From: Spirochaetaceae bacterium UBA4077
GTDB lineage: Bacteria; Spirochaetota; Spirochaetia; Treponematales; Rectinemataceae
DNA: 34,417 nt
Assembly: GCA_002383375.1 (NCBI GenBank)
Contig: DFYR01000011.1
Span: 6,718-41,134 of the forward strand
Reading direction: 5' to 3'
Shown: positions 16,297 through 24,497 of the stretch, piece by piece
How the letters are laid out: every line of letters begins with the position of its first letter
Numbering within the stretch: position 1 is the first letter of the stretch
The notes under the pieces: generated by a model
Database searches by the model: none
Told to the model about the DNA's origin: nothing
The model's input: only the letters and a program-made list of their open reading frames with translations
Program-made: the position numbers and the translations under genes

Positions 16297-16624
16297 CGGC
16301 GATCATCTTAAGCGGGACAGCGCCGATCGCCTCGATACTGTGAGAAGCTCCGCCGTTGGTGATCACGATGTCGCCGGACTTCACTTCCACAGGCGTTCCA
16401 TTGTCATTCACCAGCGCCGCGCCTTCGAGAATTATATAGTATTCCGTTTCAGCCACGTGGGCATGCTGCCCGATGCTCGAACCGGGAGGTATCAGGATTT
16501 CCGACAAGAGCCTCAAGTGCTTTTGAAGCGGCTCGACACCTAGCTGTGTAAGTGCGATTTCGCCCTTGCCTTCCCTCATACGGGATTTTATCTCAGTCTT
16601 CAGGTTCGAATGTTCGATTACCAT
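16277..16624 (-). CDS. Small cupin-domain protein
   Basis: A 115-residue single-domain cupin. The metal-binding motifs are recognisable: PPGSSIGQHAHVAETEYYIILEG (cupin motif 1, with two His and a Glu) and GDIVITNGGASHSIEAIG (motif 2, with one His). Such small cupins can be sugar isomerases, dioxygenases or simple ligand binders; the activity is not assignable. The ATG at 16624 is chosen because GAGGAG stands 6 bases ahead of it; an in-frame ATG at 16642 lacks such a site. Its 3' end overlaps the trmH-like gene on the opposite strand by 20 bases. Confidence 0.85.
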   Translation of the reverse strand: MVIEHSNLKTEIKSRMREGKGEIALTQLGVEPLQKHLRLLSEILIPPGSSIGQHAHVAETEYYIILEGAALVNDNGTPVEVKSGDIVITNGGASHSIEAIGAVPLKMIAVIVTDE

Positions 16625-16719
16625 TGTACACTCCTCGGCCATATCCTAACCGCTGGTCGTTTTTGCGGCAACCGTTTTTCATCTATAGTCCAGCGACGCC
16701 GCGCTATGTAAAATAGCTC

Positions 16720-17484
16720 ATGGGACGAAGAATGGAAGCTACTGACCCTCGTCGCGTTCATAGGGGCCGCCCTATCGATTTTCTTTTCGAAGACAAGGAT
16801 ATTATCGTCGTCGAAAAACCCGAGGGGCTCTCGGTCATCGCCCCTGAAGGATCGAGGACAAAAAGCCTCTATGATATAGTGACCACCCATATACGGAACA
16901 CGAATCCCAAGGGCAGGGCCGCCATCGTACATCGCCTGGACCGGGACACATCTGGGGTTATGGTTTTTGCCAAGCATGGGGCGGCCAAGAAACGCCTAAT
17001 GGATAACTGGAACGAGCTGGTGATAAAACGGGGCTATACCGCAGTGGTCGAGGGAAAGGTGAGCGGCAAAGGCGGAATTTTCGACACGTGGTTGGTCGAA
17101 AACCGGGCTGGCACCATGTATTCCGCTAAGGCGGGAACTCGTGGCGCCCTGAGGGCGATAACACGCTGGAAGTTGCTCGAAGTCGGAGAGCGATACTCCC
17201 TGGTCGAGTTGAGCTTGGAAACGGGGCGCAAACACCAGATCAGGGTTCAGCTCGCCGAATGGGGCTACCCTATCGCCGGAGATTCCCGCTACGGCGCCCA
17301 CGGGGATCCCCTGGGCAGGCTTTGCCTCCACGCCCATCTTCTTGTGCTCCGACATCCCTTCGCTCCCCAGGAATATAGTTTCGAATGTCCGCCGCCCGAA
17401 TCCTTCGGAGATTTGATCAAGCACACTTCCGTCAGCACCCGGCCAGGCCGATCGCCAAAACAGAAACCAAGCGGGCGGGCATAG
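16720..17484 (+). CDS. RluA-family RNA pseudouridine synthase
   Basis: A 254-residue enzyme that isomerises uridine to pseudouridine in rRNA or tRNA. The RluA signature HRLDRDTSGVMVFAK is present with catalytic Asp74; upstream is IIVVEKPEGLSVI and downstream RYSLVELSLETGRKHQIRVQLA and GDSRYGA, all typical. No S4 domain precedes the catalytic domain, so this is the short RluA/TruC/RluC-lacking-S4 type. TAAAAT at 16709-16714 ends 5 bases before the ATG at 16720 with no Shine-Dalgarno, hinting at a leaderless start; a second in-frame ATG at 16732 is an alternative. The glycosidase pseudogene begins directly after the stop. Confidence 0.9.
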   Translation: MGRRMEATDPRRVHRGRPIDFLFEDKDIIVVEKPEGLSVIAPEGSRTKSLYDIVTTHIRNTNPKGRAAIVHRLDRDTSGVMVFAKHGAAKKRLMDNWNELVIKRGYTAVVEGKVSGKGGIFDTWLVENRAGTMYSAKAGTRGALRAITRWKLLEVGERYSLVELSLETGRKHQIRVQLAEWGYPIAGDSRYGAHGDPLGRLCLHAHLLVLRHPFAPQEYSFECPPPESFGDLIKHTSVSTRPGRSPKQKPSGRA

Positions 17485-19036
17485 ATGAGGATACTCGGCG
17501 ACCATTTCGCGGACGATTCTGGGCGTTACCTGATCTTGCGAGGGGTCAACCTGGGCGGCGGTCGAGCACGAAGGCCCGGATATCTACGATAAAGGCTATC
17601 TGGACTATATCGAAGCTTTAACGGAAAAGGCGTCCCGATGGGGCATAACTTTCTTTATCGATCCACACCAGGATGCGTGGAGCCGCTGGACGGGCGGCGA
17701 CGGAGCTCCCTTGTGGACCCTCGAAGCCATAGGATTCGAGCCGCGCAATTTCCATGCCTCCGGCGCCGCCCTCCTCCATCAGGAGTTGGGCGCTTCCTAT
17801 CCCCGGATGGAATGGTTTTCGAACCACCACCGCCTCGCCTGCGCCACCATGTTCAGCCTCTTTTTTGCCGGCGACCTTCTCGCTCCGGGAGTTGAAATAA
17901 ATGGCAGTCCGGTCCAGGGCTATCTCCAGGAGCACTATATCGCCGCCATGAGGCAGGTTGTGCGCCGCCTAGCCCCCTACCCTACTATCGCGGGAATTGA
18001 CACGCTCAACGAGCCTGGCAAGGGCTTTATCGGCATAAAGGACATCGCCGTCGCGCCTAAGCCCTACACTCTGCCGGGCCTCGCCCCCAGTCCCTGGGAT
18101 GCTATGCGCGCGGGAGAGGGGTTTCCCGTGGAGGTCGATCATGTCGGCCTAAAAGGTTTGGGCCTGGGAGTCCTGCGCCGCGAAACTATGGGCAGCACAG
18201 GCGTAAGGGCTTGGAAGGACGGAGAGGCATGCGTCTGGCGACGTTCAGGCGTCTGGGAAATCTCGCGGGGCGAACCGGTTCTCAGGAAGCCCGGTCATTT
18301 CGCGATGAGCGATTTCAACGAATCATGCCTTAAACCGTTCATACGGCGTTTCGCCAAAGAAATCCGCGCAGAAGCGAGCGACGCCGGTCATTACTCGTCG
18401 GCGGCAAAAAGCGGCGCTGCCCTAAAGAGCCAAAACGACTTTCCTGTCTTCATCGAAGAGCCGGCACATCGAGAGTCCATGCCCTCCTTCCGAAAGGGAG
18501 AAATCCCCGATATCGTCAACGCGGCCCATTGGTATGACGCCCTGGATGCGGCGCTCATGAACGCGACGCTTTGGAACTACAGCGCAGGCAACGAGTATGC
18601 TCACGGCGACGTCTGGAACGGCGAAGACCTTTCTGTTTTCAGCAGTGATGAATTGAAACCTCCCGCAGAAAAAGCGCCTGCCGCTAGTTTAGGCGGCCGG
18701 GCGTTGCGCGGTTTTGTTCGCCCCTACGCCATCGCAACCGCCGGAAAGCCGCTTAAAATGTCATTCAATGGAAGATCGGGTAAATTCAGGTATTGCTTCG
18801 AGGCGGATTTTTCGATCCAGGCACCCACGGAAATTTTTATGCCTGCAATACAATATCCAGAAGGATATTCTATTGCCGTAAAAGGCTGTCGCCAAATTCC
18901 TCCGGAAAACGCTGGCAGCCGGCTCAAGTCCGACCGGCCTGCGCCGGCGTGGCCCAATTCCGACAGCTCTGTGCTCTATTTCGTACCAAATCCAGGAATC
19001 GCGTTATGCGAAATCGTTATTGAACGTTTGAAATAG
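17485..19036 (+). pseudogene. GH5 endoglycoceramidase-like glycosidase, broken by an internal deletion
   Basis: The ATG at 17485 encodes a typical family start: HFADDSGRYLILRGVNLGG. At 17555-17560 (GGCGGCG) the reading frame jumps: the first frame ends at a TAA about 12 codons later, while the second frame continues AVEHEGPDIYDKGYLDYIEALTEKA and runs open to 19036. In related proteins RGVNLGG and the segment ending VEHEGP are separated by about 60 residues, from memory, so a stretch including the start of the barrel appears to be missing. The rest looks intact: FFIDPHQDAWSRWTGGDGAP, DTLNEPGKGF with the acid/base Glu, and LWNYSAGNEYAHGDVWNGEDLSVF, plus a C-terminal beta domain. The nearest possible nucleophile region is FPVFIEEPAHRE. 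It would have hydrolysed a glycosphingolipid-like or aryl beta-glycoside. Deletion in the genome or assembly collapse are both possible. Confidence 0.75.
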
Positions 19037-19049
19037 CGTAATAGCCCGG

Positions 19050-21101
19050 TCAAGCCTTCGAGTCTTCCCCGTATTTCGCTCTCGAAACCCTTGTGGCATT
19101 GAGCACCGCGAGCAAAGCCACTCCGACATCGGCTATGACCGCCTCCCACATCGACGCAAGTCCGAAAGCGCCCAACGCCAAGAAGCCTAGCTTTATCCCG
19201 AGGGTGAATACGATATTCTGGATTACAACTTTGCGTGTGAATGCCGCGATGCTGATCGCGTCGGGCAAACGCGAAAGCTTGTCGTCCATGATGATTATAT
19301 CTGAAGCTTCGAGAGCCGCGTCAGAGCCCAGACCGCCCATGGCTATCCCGAGATCGGCCCTGGCCAAAACAGGCGCGTCGTTCATGCCGTCGCCGACAAA
19401 GGCAAGGCCAGAATCCGCAGGCATGGACGCCTTCATGGCCTCCACCCTAGCGAGCTTGTCCTCGGGTAAAAGCCCCGCCGCGTAGCCGTCCATTCCAGTC
19501 TCGGCGGCGATCCGAGACGCCGTCTCCTCCCTATCTCCGGAGAGCATGATTACCTTCTTTACACCGAGCCCTTTCAAGGCTGCCATAGCTTCCAGCGCGC
19601 CGTCCTTAAGCTTGTCCGCGGCCGAGATAAAGCCTGCGTATCGCGAATCGACGGCAAGATATACCGAAGTATCGGAGGATGTGCCCGGAAGGGCCTCTAT
19701 TCCCCTTTCCCTTAAAAATGCCAGGCTTCCGGCCAGAACCCTGCGTCCTTCTACCAGCGCCGAAACCCCCAGCCCTCTCGATTCCTCATATTCCAAAAGC
19801 TCCGGATTTGCCAGAAAGGTTTTTAAGGCCTTGCCCGGATTAATATCTTCCTTTTCGGCCGCTCTTCGTATAGCCAATGCCAGCGGATGGGATGAGTAGC
19901 GCTCCACCGCGGCGGCCAAGGCCAGAAGCTCCCCGGCTTCGAAGCCGGAAGCTGGCTTTATTTCCTTCAGCTCGAAGCGCCCCTCGGTGAGGGTACCCGT
20001 TTTATCGAAGACCACGGTATCGAGTTTCAGGAGGCTATCCAAGGCGCCGGCTCCTTTTACCAGGATTTTATGCCGGGAAGCCGCGCCGATTCCGCCGAAA
20101 TACCCTAGCGGAATGGAAATTACCAAGGCGCAGGGGCAGGAGATGACCAGAAGGACCAGGGCGCGATGGAGCCATTGCGAAAAGATGGCGCCGGGGATGA
20201 TCAGGGGTGGCACGACGGCTAATAGGGCCGCCGTTATGACGACGAAGGGAGTATAGATGGCCGCGAATTTCGTTATGAATTTTTCTGTTGGCGCTTTTCG
20301 CTCCTGAGCCTCTTCGACCAAGCTCAGGATTCTCGCCACCGAAGATTGGCCAAAGGGAGCGATGACTCGCAATCGGAACAAGCCCGACTGGCTCAAATAT
20401 CCCGCCTTGAGCTCCTTGCCGGGCTCGCCTTCCATGGGCAAGGATTCTCCGGTGAGGGAAGAAGTGTCCAGAGAGCCCTTCCCTTCAATTATCGTCCCGT
20501 CCAAAGGCACCCTCTCGCCGGGCCTCACTTCCACGATATCGCCGATGCGCACATCCTCGGGCGAGATAAGCTCGACCTTAGAGCTGCCTAAGTCCGGATC
20601 TATTTTCAAGACACGGGCGAACTCGGGGCGCAGGTCTACCAGCCGAGCGATGGAGCGCCGCGAACTCCGCACCGCTTTTTCCTGAAGCAACTCGCCCAGG
20701 GAATAGAAGAGCATAACCCCCACCGCTTCGTAAGGTTCGCCAATAGCCATGGCGCCCAGCGAAGCGATCGCCATGAGGAATAACTCATTGAAGATTTTGC
20801 CTCGGATGATATCGCGAAAGGCGCCCAGCAGGACAGGATATCCAACGATCAGATACGCCGCCGAAAGCGGAATATACTCAGCCCGCGGGCCCGCCCAGGA
20901 TCGCAGCCAAGGGACTGCGGTAAAGCTAAGTGCAAATAGCAAGCCCGATGCTGCCAAACGCATAATAGCCGCGCGATCTTCCTTATCGCTATTGGAATCC
21001 GGACCGGCTAGCTTCCGGGGAGAGCAGGTAGGACAGGCTGTACTGTCATCGCACCGCTGCGCTGCTGCATGATGGTGCTCGATGAAGTTTTCGTTTTTCA
21101 T
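19050..21101 (-). CDS. zntA: P1B-type heavy-metal-transporting ATPase (ZntA/CadA-like)
   Basis: A 683-residue inner-membrane pump exporting soft divalent metals such as Cd, Zn or Pb at the cost of ATP. The N-terminus has no GMTCxxC metal-binding domain; instead it has a short His/Cys-rich stretch with EHHHAAAQRC and ACPTCSPRK. Motifs in order: TGES in the actuator domain, SCPCALVISIP in the metal-transport helix, DKTGTLTEG with the phosphorylated Asp, SSHPLALAI (HP locus), GDGMNDAPVLARADLGIAMG. The CPC plus the paired regulator of CadC type point to Cd/Zn/Pb. The ATG at 21101 is preceded by GAGGAAAT and lies 9 bases after the regulator's stop, so the two form an operon. Confidence 0.92.
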   Translation of the reverse strand: MKNENFIEHHHAAAQRCDDSTACPTCSPRKLAGPDSNSDKEDRAAIMRLAASGLLFALSFTAVPWLRSWAGPRAEYIPLSAAYLIVGYPVLLGAFRDIIRGKIFNELFLMAIASLGAMAIGEPYEAVGVMLFYSLGELLQEKAVRSSRRSIARLVDLRPEFARVLKIDPDLGSSKVELISPEDVRIGDIVEVRPGERVPLDGTIIEGKGSLDTSSLTGESLPMEGEPGKELKAGYLSQSGLFRLRVIAPFGQSSVARILSLVEEAQERKAPTEKFITKFAAIYTPFVVITAALLAVVPPLIIPGAIFSQWLHRALVLLVISCPCALVISIPLGYFGGIGAASRHKILVKGAGALDSLLKLDTVVFDKTGTLTEGRFELKEIKPASGFEAGELLALAAAVERYSSHPLALAIRRAAEKEDINPGKALKTFLANPELLEYEESRGLGVSALVEGRRVLAGSLAFLRERGIEALPGTSSDTSVYLAVDSRYAGFISAADKLKDGALEAMAALKGLGVKKVIMLSGDREETASRIAAETGMDGYAAGLLPEDKLARVEAMKASMPADSGLAFVGDGMNDAPVLARADLGIAMGGLGSDAALEASDIIIMDDKLSRLPDAISIAAFTRKVVIQNIVFTLGIKLGFLALGAFGLASMWEAVIADVGVALLAVLNATRVSRAKYGEDSKA

Positions 21102-21110
21102 ATTTCCTCG

Positions 21111-21461
21111 CTAGAGCTTTTCTATGTAGTGGTGCCGGGCGATCTTGAGCAGCTCGGAAACATGCTCGTCTGCCAGGGCGTAGAATACCTGCTTGCCATC
21201 CCTCCTCCAGCGGACGAGGTTAAGGCTGCGCAAGAAACGCAGGTGATGGGAAACCGCGGGAAGGCTGCTCTCCAGCAAATACGCCAGATCGCAGACGCAT
21301 AGCTCCTTCTGGGCTAAAAGATGAAGAATCTTGATCCTCGTTTCATCGGCCATTGCCTTGAACAGCTCCGAAAGTCCCGCTACGTCCAATAGGGATGCTC
21401 GCAAAGCCGGCGCGATTTCTCTGCAGGAAATGCCGAATTGGCTGCATAGATCTTCGTTCAT
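21111..21461 (-). CDS. ArsR/SmtB-family metal-responsive repressor, CadC type
   Basis: A 116-residue winged-helix repressor. ELCVCDLAYLLESSLPAVSHHLRFLR contains the alpha3 metal site C55-V-C57 and the DNA-recognition helix. C6 and C13 at the N-terminus could complete an alpha3N thiolate site like that of CadC from Staphylococcus aureus (which uses Cys7, Cys58 and Cys60), fitting Cd/Pb sensing. The start at 21461 is chosen because GGGGAGA stands at the right distance; an in-frame ATG at 21500 lies inside the operator. It is followed by the ATPase gene it should control, and it autoregulates through the operator at 21482-21511. Confidence 0.9.
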   Translation of the reverse strand: MNEDLCSQFGISCREIAPALRASLLDVAGLSELFKAMADETRIKILHLLAQKELCVCDLAYLLESSLPAVSHHLRFLRSLNLVRWRRDGKQVFYALADEHVSELLKIARHHYIEKL

Positions 21462-21481
21462 CCATTCTCCCCGATCGCTAT

Positions 21482-21511
21482 CGATTAAACGATTAAGCAA
21501 TCATTTAATCG
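21482..21511. promoter_or_regulatory. Operator-like inverted and direct repeats for the CadC-type repressor
   Basis: CGATTAAA (21482-21489) and TTTAATCG (21504-21511) are exact inverted repeats 14 bases apart; CGATTAA is also repeated directly at 21490-21496. The element starts 2 bases downstream of the -10 box of the regulator promoter and covers the expected transcription start, where a bound repressor would block initiation. Confidence 0.65.
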
Positions 21512-21512
21512 T

Positions 21513-21541
21513 AATATATACCACGGGGACACCATGGTCAA
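21513..21541 (-). promoter_or_regulatory. Promoter of the metal-resistance operon
   Basis: On the minus strand TTGACC (21541-21536), a 17-base spacer and TATATT (21518-21513). The start of transcription is expected near 21506, inside the inverted repeat. Confidence 0.6.
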
Positions 21542-21597
21542 TATCCGGAGGAGAATAATTATTCTGCAAAAAATCGGTATAAATATAGAGAGTAATC

Positions 21598-21646
21598 TTG
21601 ACAGGGCATATCGGGGTTTTTACAGTGTCCCGTTATTACCGGGAGG
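21598..21646 (+). promoter_or_regulatory. asnB promoter and ribosome binding site with small leader hairpin
   Basis: TTGACA (21598-21603), 17-base spacer, TACAGT (21621-21626). The short leader contains CCCG (21629-21632) and CGGG (21640-21643) able to pair across a 7-base loop, and the second arm overlaps the ribosome binding site GGGAGG at 21641-21646, which might moderate translation. Confidence 0.5.
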
Positions 21647-21652
21647 AACACC

Positions 21653-23329
21653 ATGTGCGGTATTTTTATTATCGCCGATATCAAGGGGGATGTATCGAGG
21701 CTGCGCAAACAAGCACTCGCCAACGTCAAACGCCTTAGGCATCGCGGACCGGATTGGAGCGGCGTCTATTCTGACGATCGTGCGATCCTTTGCCATGAAC
21801 GTCTTTCGATCGTGGACATCAACCACGGAGCCCAGCCGCTCATCGATTCGACCACAGGCCGGGTTTTGGCGGTCAACGGGGAGATCTACAATCACCGTCA
21901 ACTAAGGGCGGAATTACTGAAAAAGCCCCACGACTTCAAGACAGATTCAGATTGCGAGCCGTTGCTGTACCTGTACGATGAGTACGGCCCGGAATTTTTA
22001 AATAAGCTTAACGGCATTTTCGCCTTCGTAATTTACGATCCCAGAAACGACGATTTTTTCATAGCCAGAGACCATATCGGCATCAACCCGCTCTACTGGG
22101 GCAGGGACGGAGAAGGCAACCTGTATATCGCTTCTGAGATGAAGGCGCTCTACGATCTTTGCGTCAAGGTCGAGGTCTTCCCGCCCGGTCATTATTATAA
22201 GGGCAGCGAAGGCAAGTTGGTTCAGTGGTATAAGCCTGGCTGGGCCGCTCCGGGCTTCATCCCCGAAAAGCCGGTCGATTTTGAAGAGCTCCGGGAAGCT
22301 CTCATCGCCGCGGTAAAGCGCCAGCTCATGTGCGATGTGCCCTACGGCCTTTTGATCTCCGGCGGCGTCGATTCCTCGCTCATCGCCGCGATAGCGGCAA
22401 AATACGCCGAGCGGCGGATCGAAACCGACGGGACGGAACGAGCCTGGTGGCCGCGGCTACACTCCTTTTCCGTCGGCCTGGCTGAAGCCCCCGACACCCG
22501 TTACGCCAAGATGGTGGCGCAGCATATCGGGAGCGAACACCACGAATTGGTTTTTACCATTCAGGAAGCCATCGACGCTCTCTCCGACGTCATCTACCAT
22601 CTGGAGACCTTCGACGTAACGACTATCCGCGCCGGCACTCCCATGTATTTGATGTCGAGAAAAATCAAAGCCATGGGGATCAAGATGATTCTTTCCGGCG
22701 AAGGTTCGGACGAAATATTCGGCGGGTATCTTTATTTCCATAAAGCGCCCAACCGGGTCGAATTCCACGAAGAACTCGTCAGGAAACTTTCCATGCTTCA
22801 TCTCTACGATTGTCTGAGGGCGAATAAAATGCCCGCGGCCTGGGGCCTCGAGGCGCGAGTGCCCTTCCTCGATCCCGAATTCCTTGAAGTAGCGATGAAT
22901 ATCGATCCGGCCGACAAGATGATCCGTTCGAGCGAAGGCCGAATGGAAAAATACATCCTCCGCAAGGCCTTCGACGGATGGATTCCCGATGAAATTCTTT
23001 GGCGCCAGAAGGAGCAGTTCTCAGATGGGGTCGGGTATTCCTGGATCGACTCGCTCAAGGCTTTCGCCGAGAAGGAAGTCTCAGATTCGGCCATGGCCAA
23101 CGCCGCATATCGTTTTCCGGTTAAGACGCCGCCGACCAAAGAAGCCTATCTCTACCGGTCGATTTACGAAGATCATTTTAAGAATCCGAGCGCCGTGGAC
23201 CTCGTCCCTGACGGGCCTTCGATAGCCTGCTCCACCCCGACCGCCATACGCTGGGACGCGGCCTGGGCTAACCTGGCTGATCCCTCAGGCCGGGCGGTAA
23301 GGGGCGTTCATGGAAACAGCCTGAAGTAA
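21653..23329 (+). CDS. asnB: Asparagine synthase (glutamine-hydrolysing), AsnB type
   Basis: A 558-residue cytosolic enzyme making asparagine from aspartate, ATP and glutamine; E. coli AsnB has 554 residues. The N-terminal class II amidotransferase domain starts MCGIFIIADI with nucleophile Cys2, then LRHRGPDWSG, HERLSIVD and AVNGEIYNH. The synthetase domain has the ATP pyrophosphatase loop LLISGGVDSSLIAAI (about residue 231), the segment LSGEGSDEIFGGYLYFHKAP and CLRANKMPAAWGLEARVPFLDPEF. All parts seem intact. It is preceded by its own promoter and GGGAGG, and followed by a bidirectional terminator. Confidence 0.95.
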   Translation: MCGIFIIADIKGDVSRLRKQALANVKRLRHRGPDWSGVYSDDRAILCHERLSIVDINHGAQPLIDSTTGRVLAVNGEIYNHRQLRAELLKKPHDFKTDSDCEPLLYLYDEYGPEFLNKLNGIFAFVIYDPRNDDFFIARDHIGINPLYWGRDGEGNLYIASEMKALYDLCVKVEVFPPGHYYKGSEGKLVQWYKPGWAAPGFIPEKPVDFEELREALIAAVKRQLMCDVPYGLLISGGVDSSLIAAIAAKYAERRIETDGTERAWWPRLHSFSVGLAEAPDTRYAKMVAQHIGSEHHELVFTIQEAIDALSDVIYHLETFDVTTIRAGTPMYLMSRKIKAMGIKMILSGEGSDEIFGGYLYFHKAPNRVEFHEELVRKLSMLHLYDCLRANKMPAAWGLEARVPFLDPEFLEVAMNIDPADKMIRSSEGRMEKYILRKAFDGWIPDEILWRQKEQFSDGVGYSWIDSLKAFAEKEVSDSAMANAAYRFPVKTPPTKEAYLYRSIYEDHFKNPSAVDLVPDGPSIACSTPTAIRWDAAWANLADPSGRAVRGVHGNSLK

Positions 23330-23389
23330 ATCTGCCGGATATTTTATATAGGGATTGCTCGATTTTATTTGAACTTTTTAAGATGGGAC

Positions 23390-23426
23390 AAACACGGCAA
23401 TTAGATAAATTCTAGTTGCCGTGTTT
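23390..23426. terminator. Bidirectional intrinsic terminator
   Basis: Arms AAACACGGCAA (23390-23400) and TTGCCGTGTTT (23416-23426) are exact reverse complements with a 15-base AT-rich loop. T-rich sequence follows on the plus strand and A-rich on the other side, so it can end both asnB and the convergent gene at 23449-23802. Confidence 0.75.
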
Positions 23427-23448
23427 ATTATAAGTTTATACTTTAACA

Positions 23449-23802
23449 TCAATTCTTAAAGTAAGTATATTGAGATTTTACCCATTGAATTTTCTCTTGG
23501 TCCAAGTAATATCTATCAAGCCGATTTCCAATTTTCTCAAGCATCGTCAAATCAAAACCTGGACCTTTGCCAGACTCGATGAATACGGCACGATCACCAT
23601 CAAAGCTTATAAAAAGTTCATGTTTGATCGAAACAAATTCTATAATGATATACTTATTTCCTTCTATTATAATTTCAATTGAATTTGCTTTGTCAGGCAA
23701 AGTCCATTTCCCAAGAAAGTCATTTACATTTGATTTTTGTTGTCCAAGAACAAGATTTAGAGTAAAAATAGTAAATAATACCAAAGGCGCTATCTTTTTC
23801 AC
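23449..23802 (-). CDS. Small exported protein, lipocalin-like fold possible
   Basis: A 117-residue protein. The GTG at 23802 is preceded by GGAGG and encodes a signal peptide (VKKIAPLVLFTIFTLNLVLGQ). The mature part begins QQKSNVNDFLGKWTLPDK, then beta-rich strands (SIEIIIEGNKYIIIEFV, LFISFDGDRAVFI). The GKW near the mature N-terminus recalls lipocalin-like domains but this is weak. The sequence is visibly AT-rich compared with flanking housekeeping genes. It starts 20 bases after the stop of the double-glycine-motif protein on the same strand, so the two are probably co-transcribed; it could be an accessory or an inhibitor/immunity partner, which is inference only. Confidence 0.65.
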   Translation of the reverse strand: MKKIAPLVLFTIFTLNLVLGQQKSNVNDFLGKWTLPDKANSIEIIIEGNKYIIIEFVSIKHELFISFDGDRAVFIESGKGPGFDLTMLEKIGNRLDRYYLDQEKIQWVKSQYTYFKN

Positions 23803-23822
23803 AAAAAAACCTCCAATCTCCT

Positions 23823-24404
23823 CTAGTAAAACTTCCAAAACTTCGGATTTTCACCCCAATAGGCTGATCGAGAATTCTGATAATGATATCCTCTAGATCC
23901 TTCCCAAGCTTCTGAGTATGGTGTGGCAGCATTGTAGCCTTGATGAAATAAATCTGCTGATCCGTCTTCATTTACTCTTACTAAAGCGACATGTGAGTAA
24001 TTAATAAATTCTATACTCCAACCTAAAGGAGCAGTATCAGAAAGTTGATCTTTGAGAGTAACTATATGCTGTTTTACCGATTTTGACCGAGCAGAGCCCC
24101 ATTTTTTGTCTATCTCAAAGCCTGCCTGCATTAAATTACTTTCAGCCCAAATATCACAGTCATTTACCCCACCTAAATAATTCTGTCCCTTGTTATTAAG
24201 GCACTTATCCTCAATCGCATCGTAGCGCGGATTGTGGCATAGCCGGGGAAGGCCGCCGACTATATCCTCCATTTCAGTAACAGTGAGGGATTCGCCTTCT
24301 AGCCCAAAAAAGGGCGTGGGGTCGTCCAAGGTGGCGGCGGCTGCGCCTTCACGCCCCAGAACGATTACCAGCATAAGCATGAGTCCATAAGCGAGTTTCT
24401 TCAT
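23823..24404 (-). CDS. Exported protein with double-glycine leader motif and papain-like Cys/His domain
   Basis: A 193-residue protein; the ATG at 24404 has GGAGG 5 bases ahead. Residues 1-24 look like a Sec signal peptide (hydrophobic core LMLMLVIVLG, then AAAA). Residues 39-51, SLTVTEMEDIVGG, match the double-glycine leader consensus at every key place: L-12, T-11, E-8, M-7, I-4, G-2, G-1, so cleavage is predicted after Gly51. The following domain has Cys83 in VNDCDIWAESNL and His138 in YSHVALVRVNEDGS, an order and spacing possible for an NlpC/P60 or papain-like fold, though no family is certain. The divergent neighbour encodes a C39 peptidase, the enzyme class that cuts such leaders. It may thus be the peptidase's substrate, perhaps a secreted hydrolase or toxin made as a pro-protein. 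Base composition is AT-rich. Confidence 0.75.
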   Translation of the reverse strand: MKKLAYGLMLMLVIVLGREGAAAATLDDPTPFFGLEGESLTVTEMEDIVGGLPRLCHNPRYDAIEDKCLNNKGQNYLGGVNDCDIWAESNLMQAGFEIDKKWGSARSKSVKQHIVTLKDQLSDTAPLGWSIEFINYSHVALVRVNEDGSADLFHQGYNAATPYSEAWEGSRGYHYQNSRSAYWGENPKFWKFY

Positions 24405-24497
24405 ATTCACCTCCTTTTGGTTTATAGAAACGGAAGCAACGCTTCTGCCTTACCACGTGGTGATATAAGGGTTTTGCTTCAAATCTGGGAGGTTAGG
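24405..24497. promoter_or_regulatory. Divergent control region between double-Gly protein and C39 peptidase genes
   Basis: Only 93 bases separate the two start codons. It holds a perfect 10-base palindrome ACCACGTGGT (24452-24461), a candidate regulator site placed to act on both genes, and a small hairpin GAAGC-AAC-GCTTC (24433-24445). TATAAA lies on the minus strand close to 24425 and TATAAG on the plus strand at 24464, but no convincing -35 boxes are seen. Confidence 0.35.
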
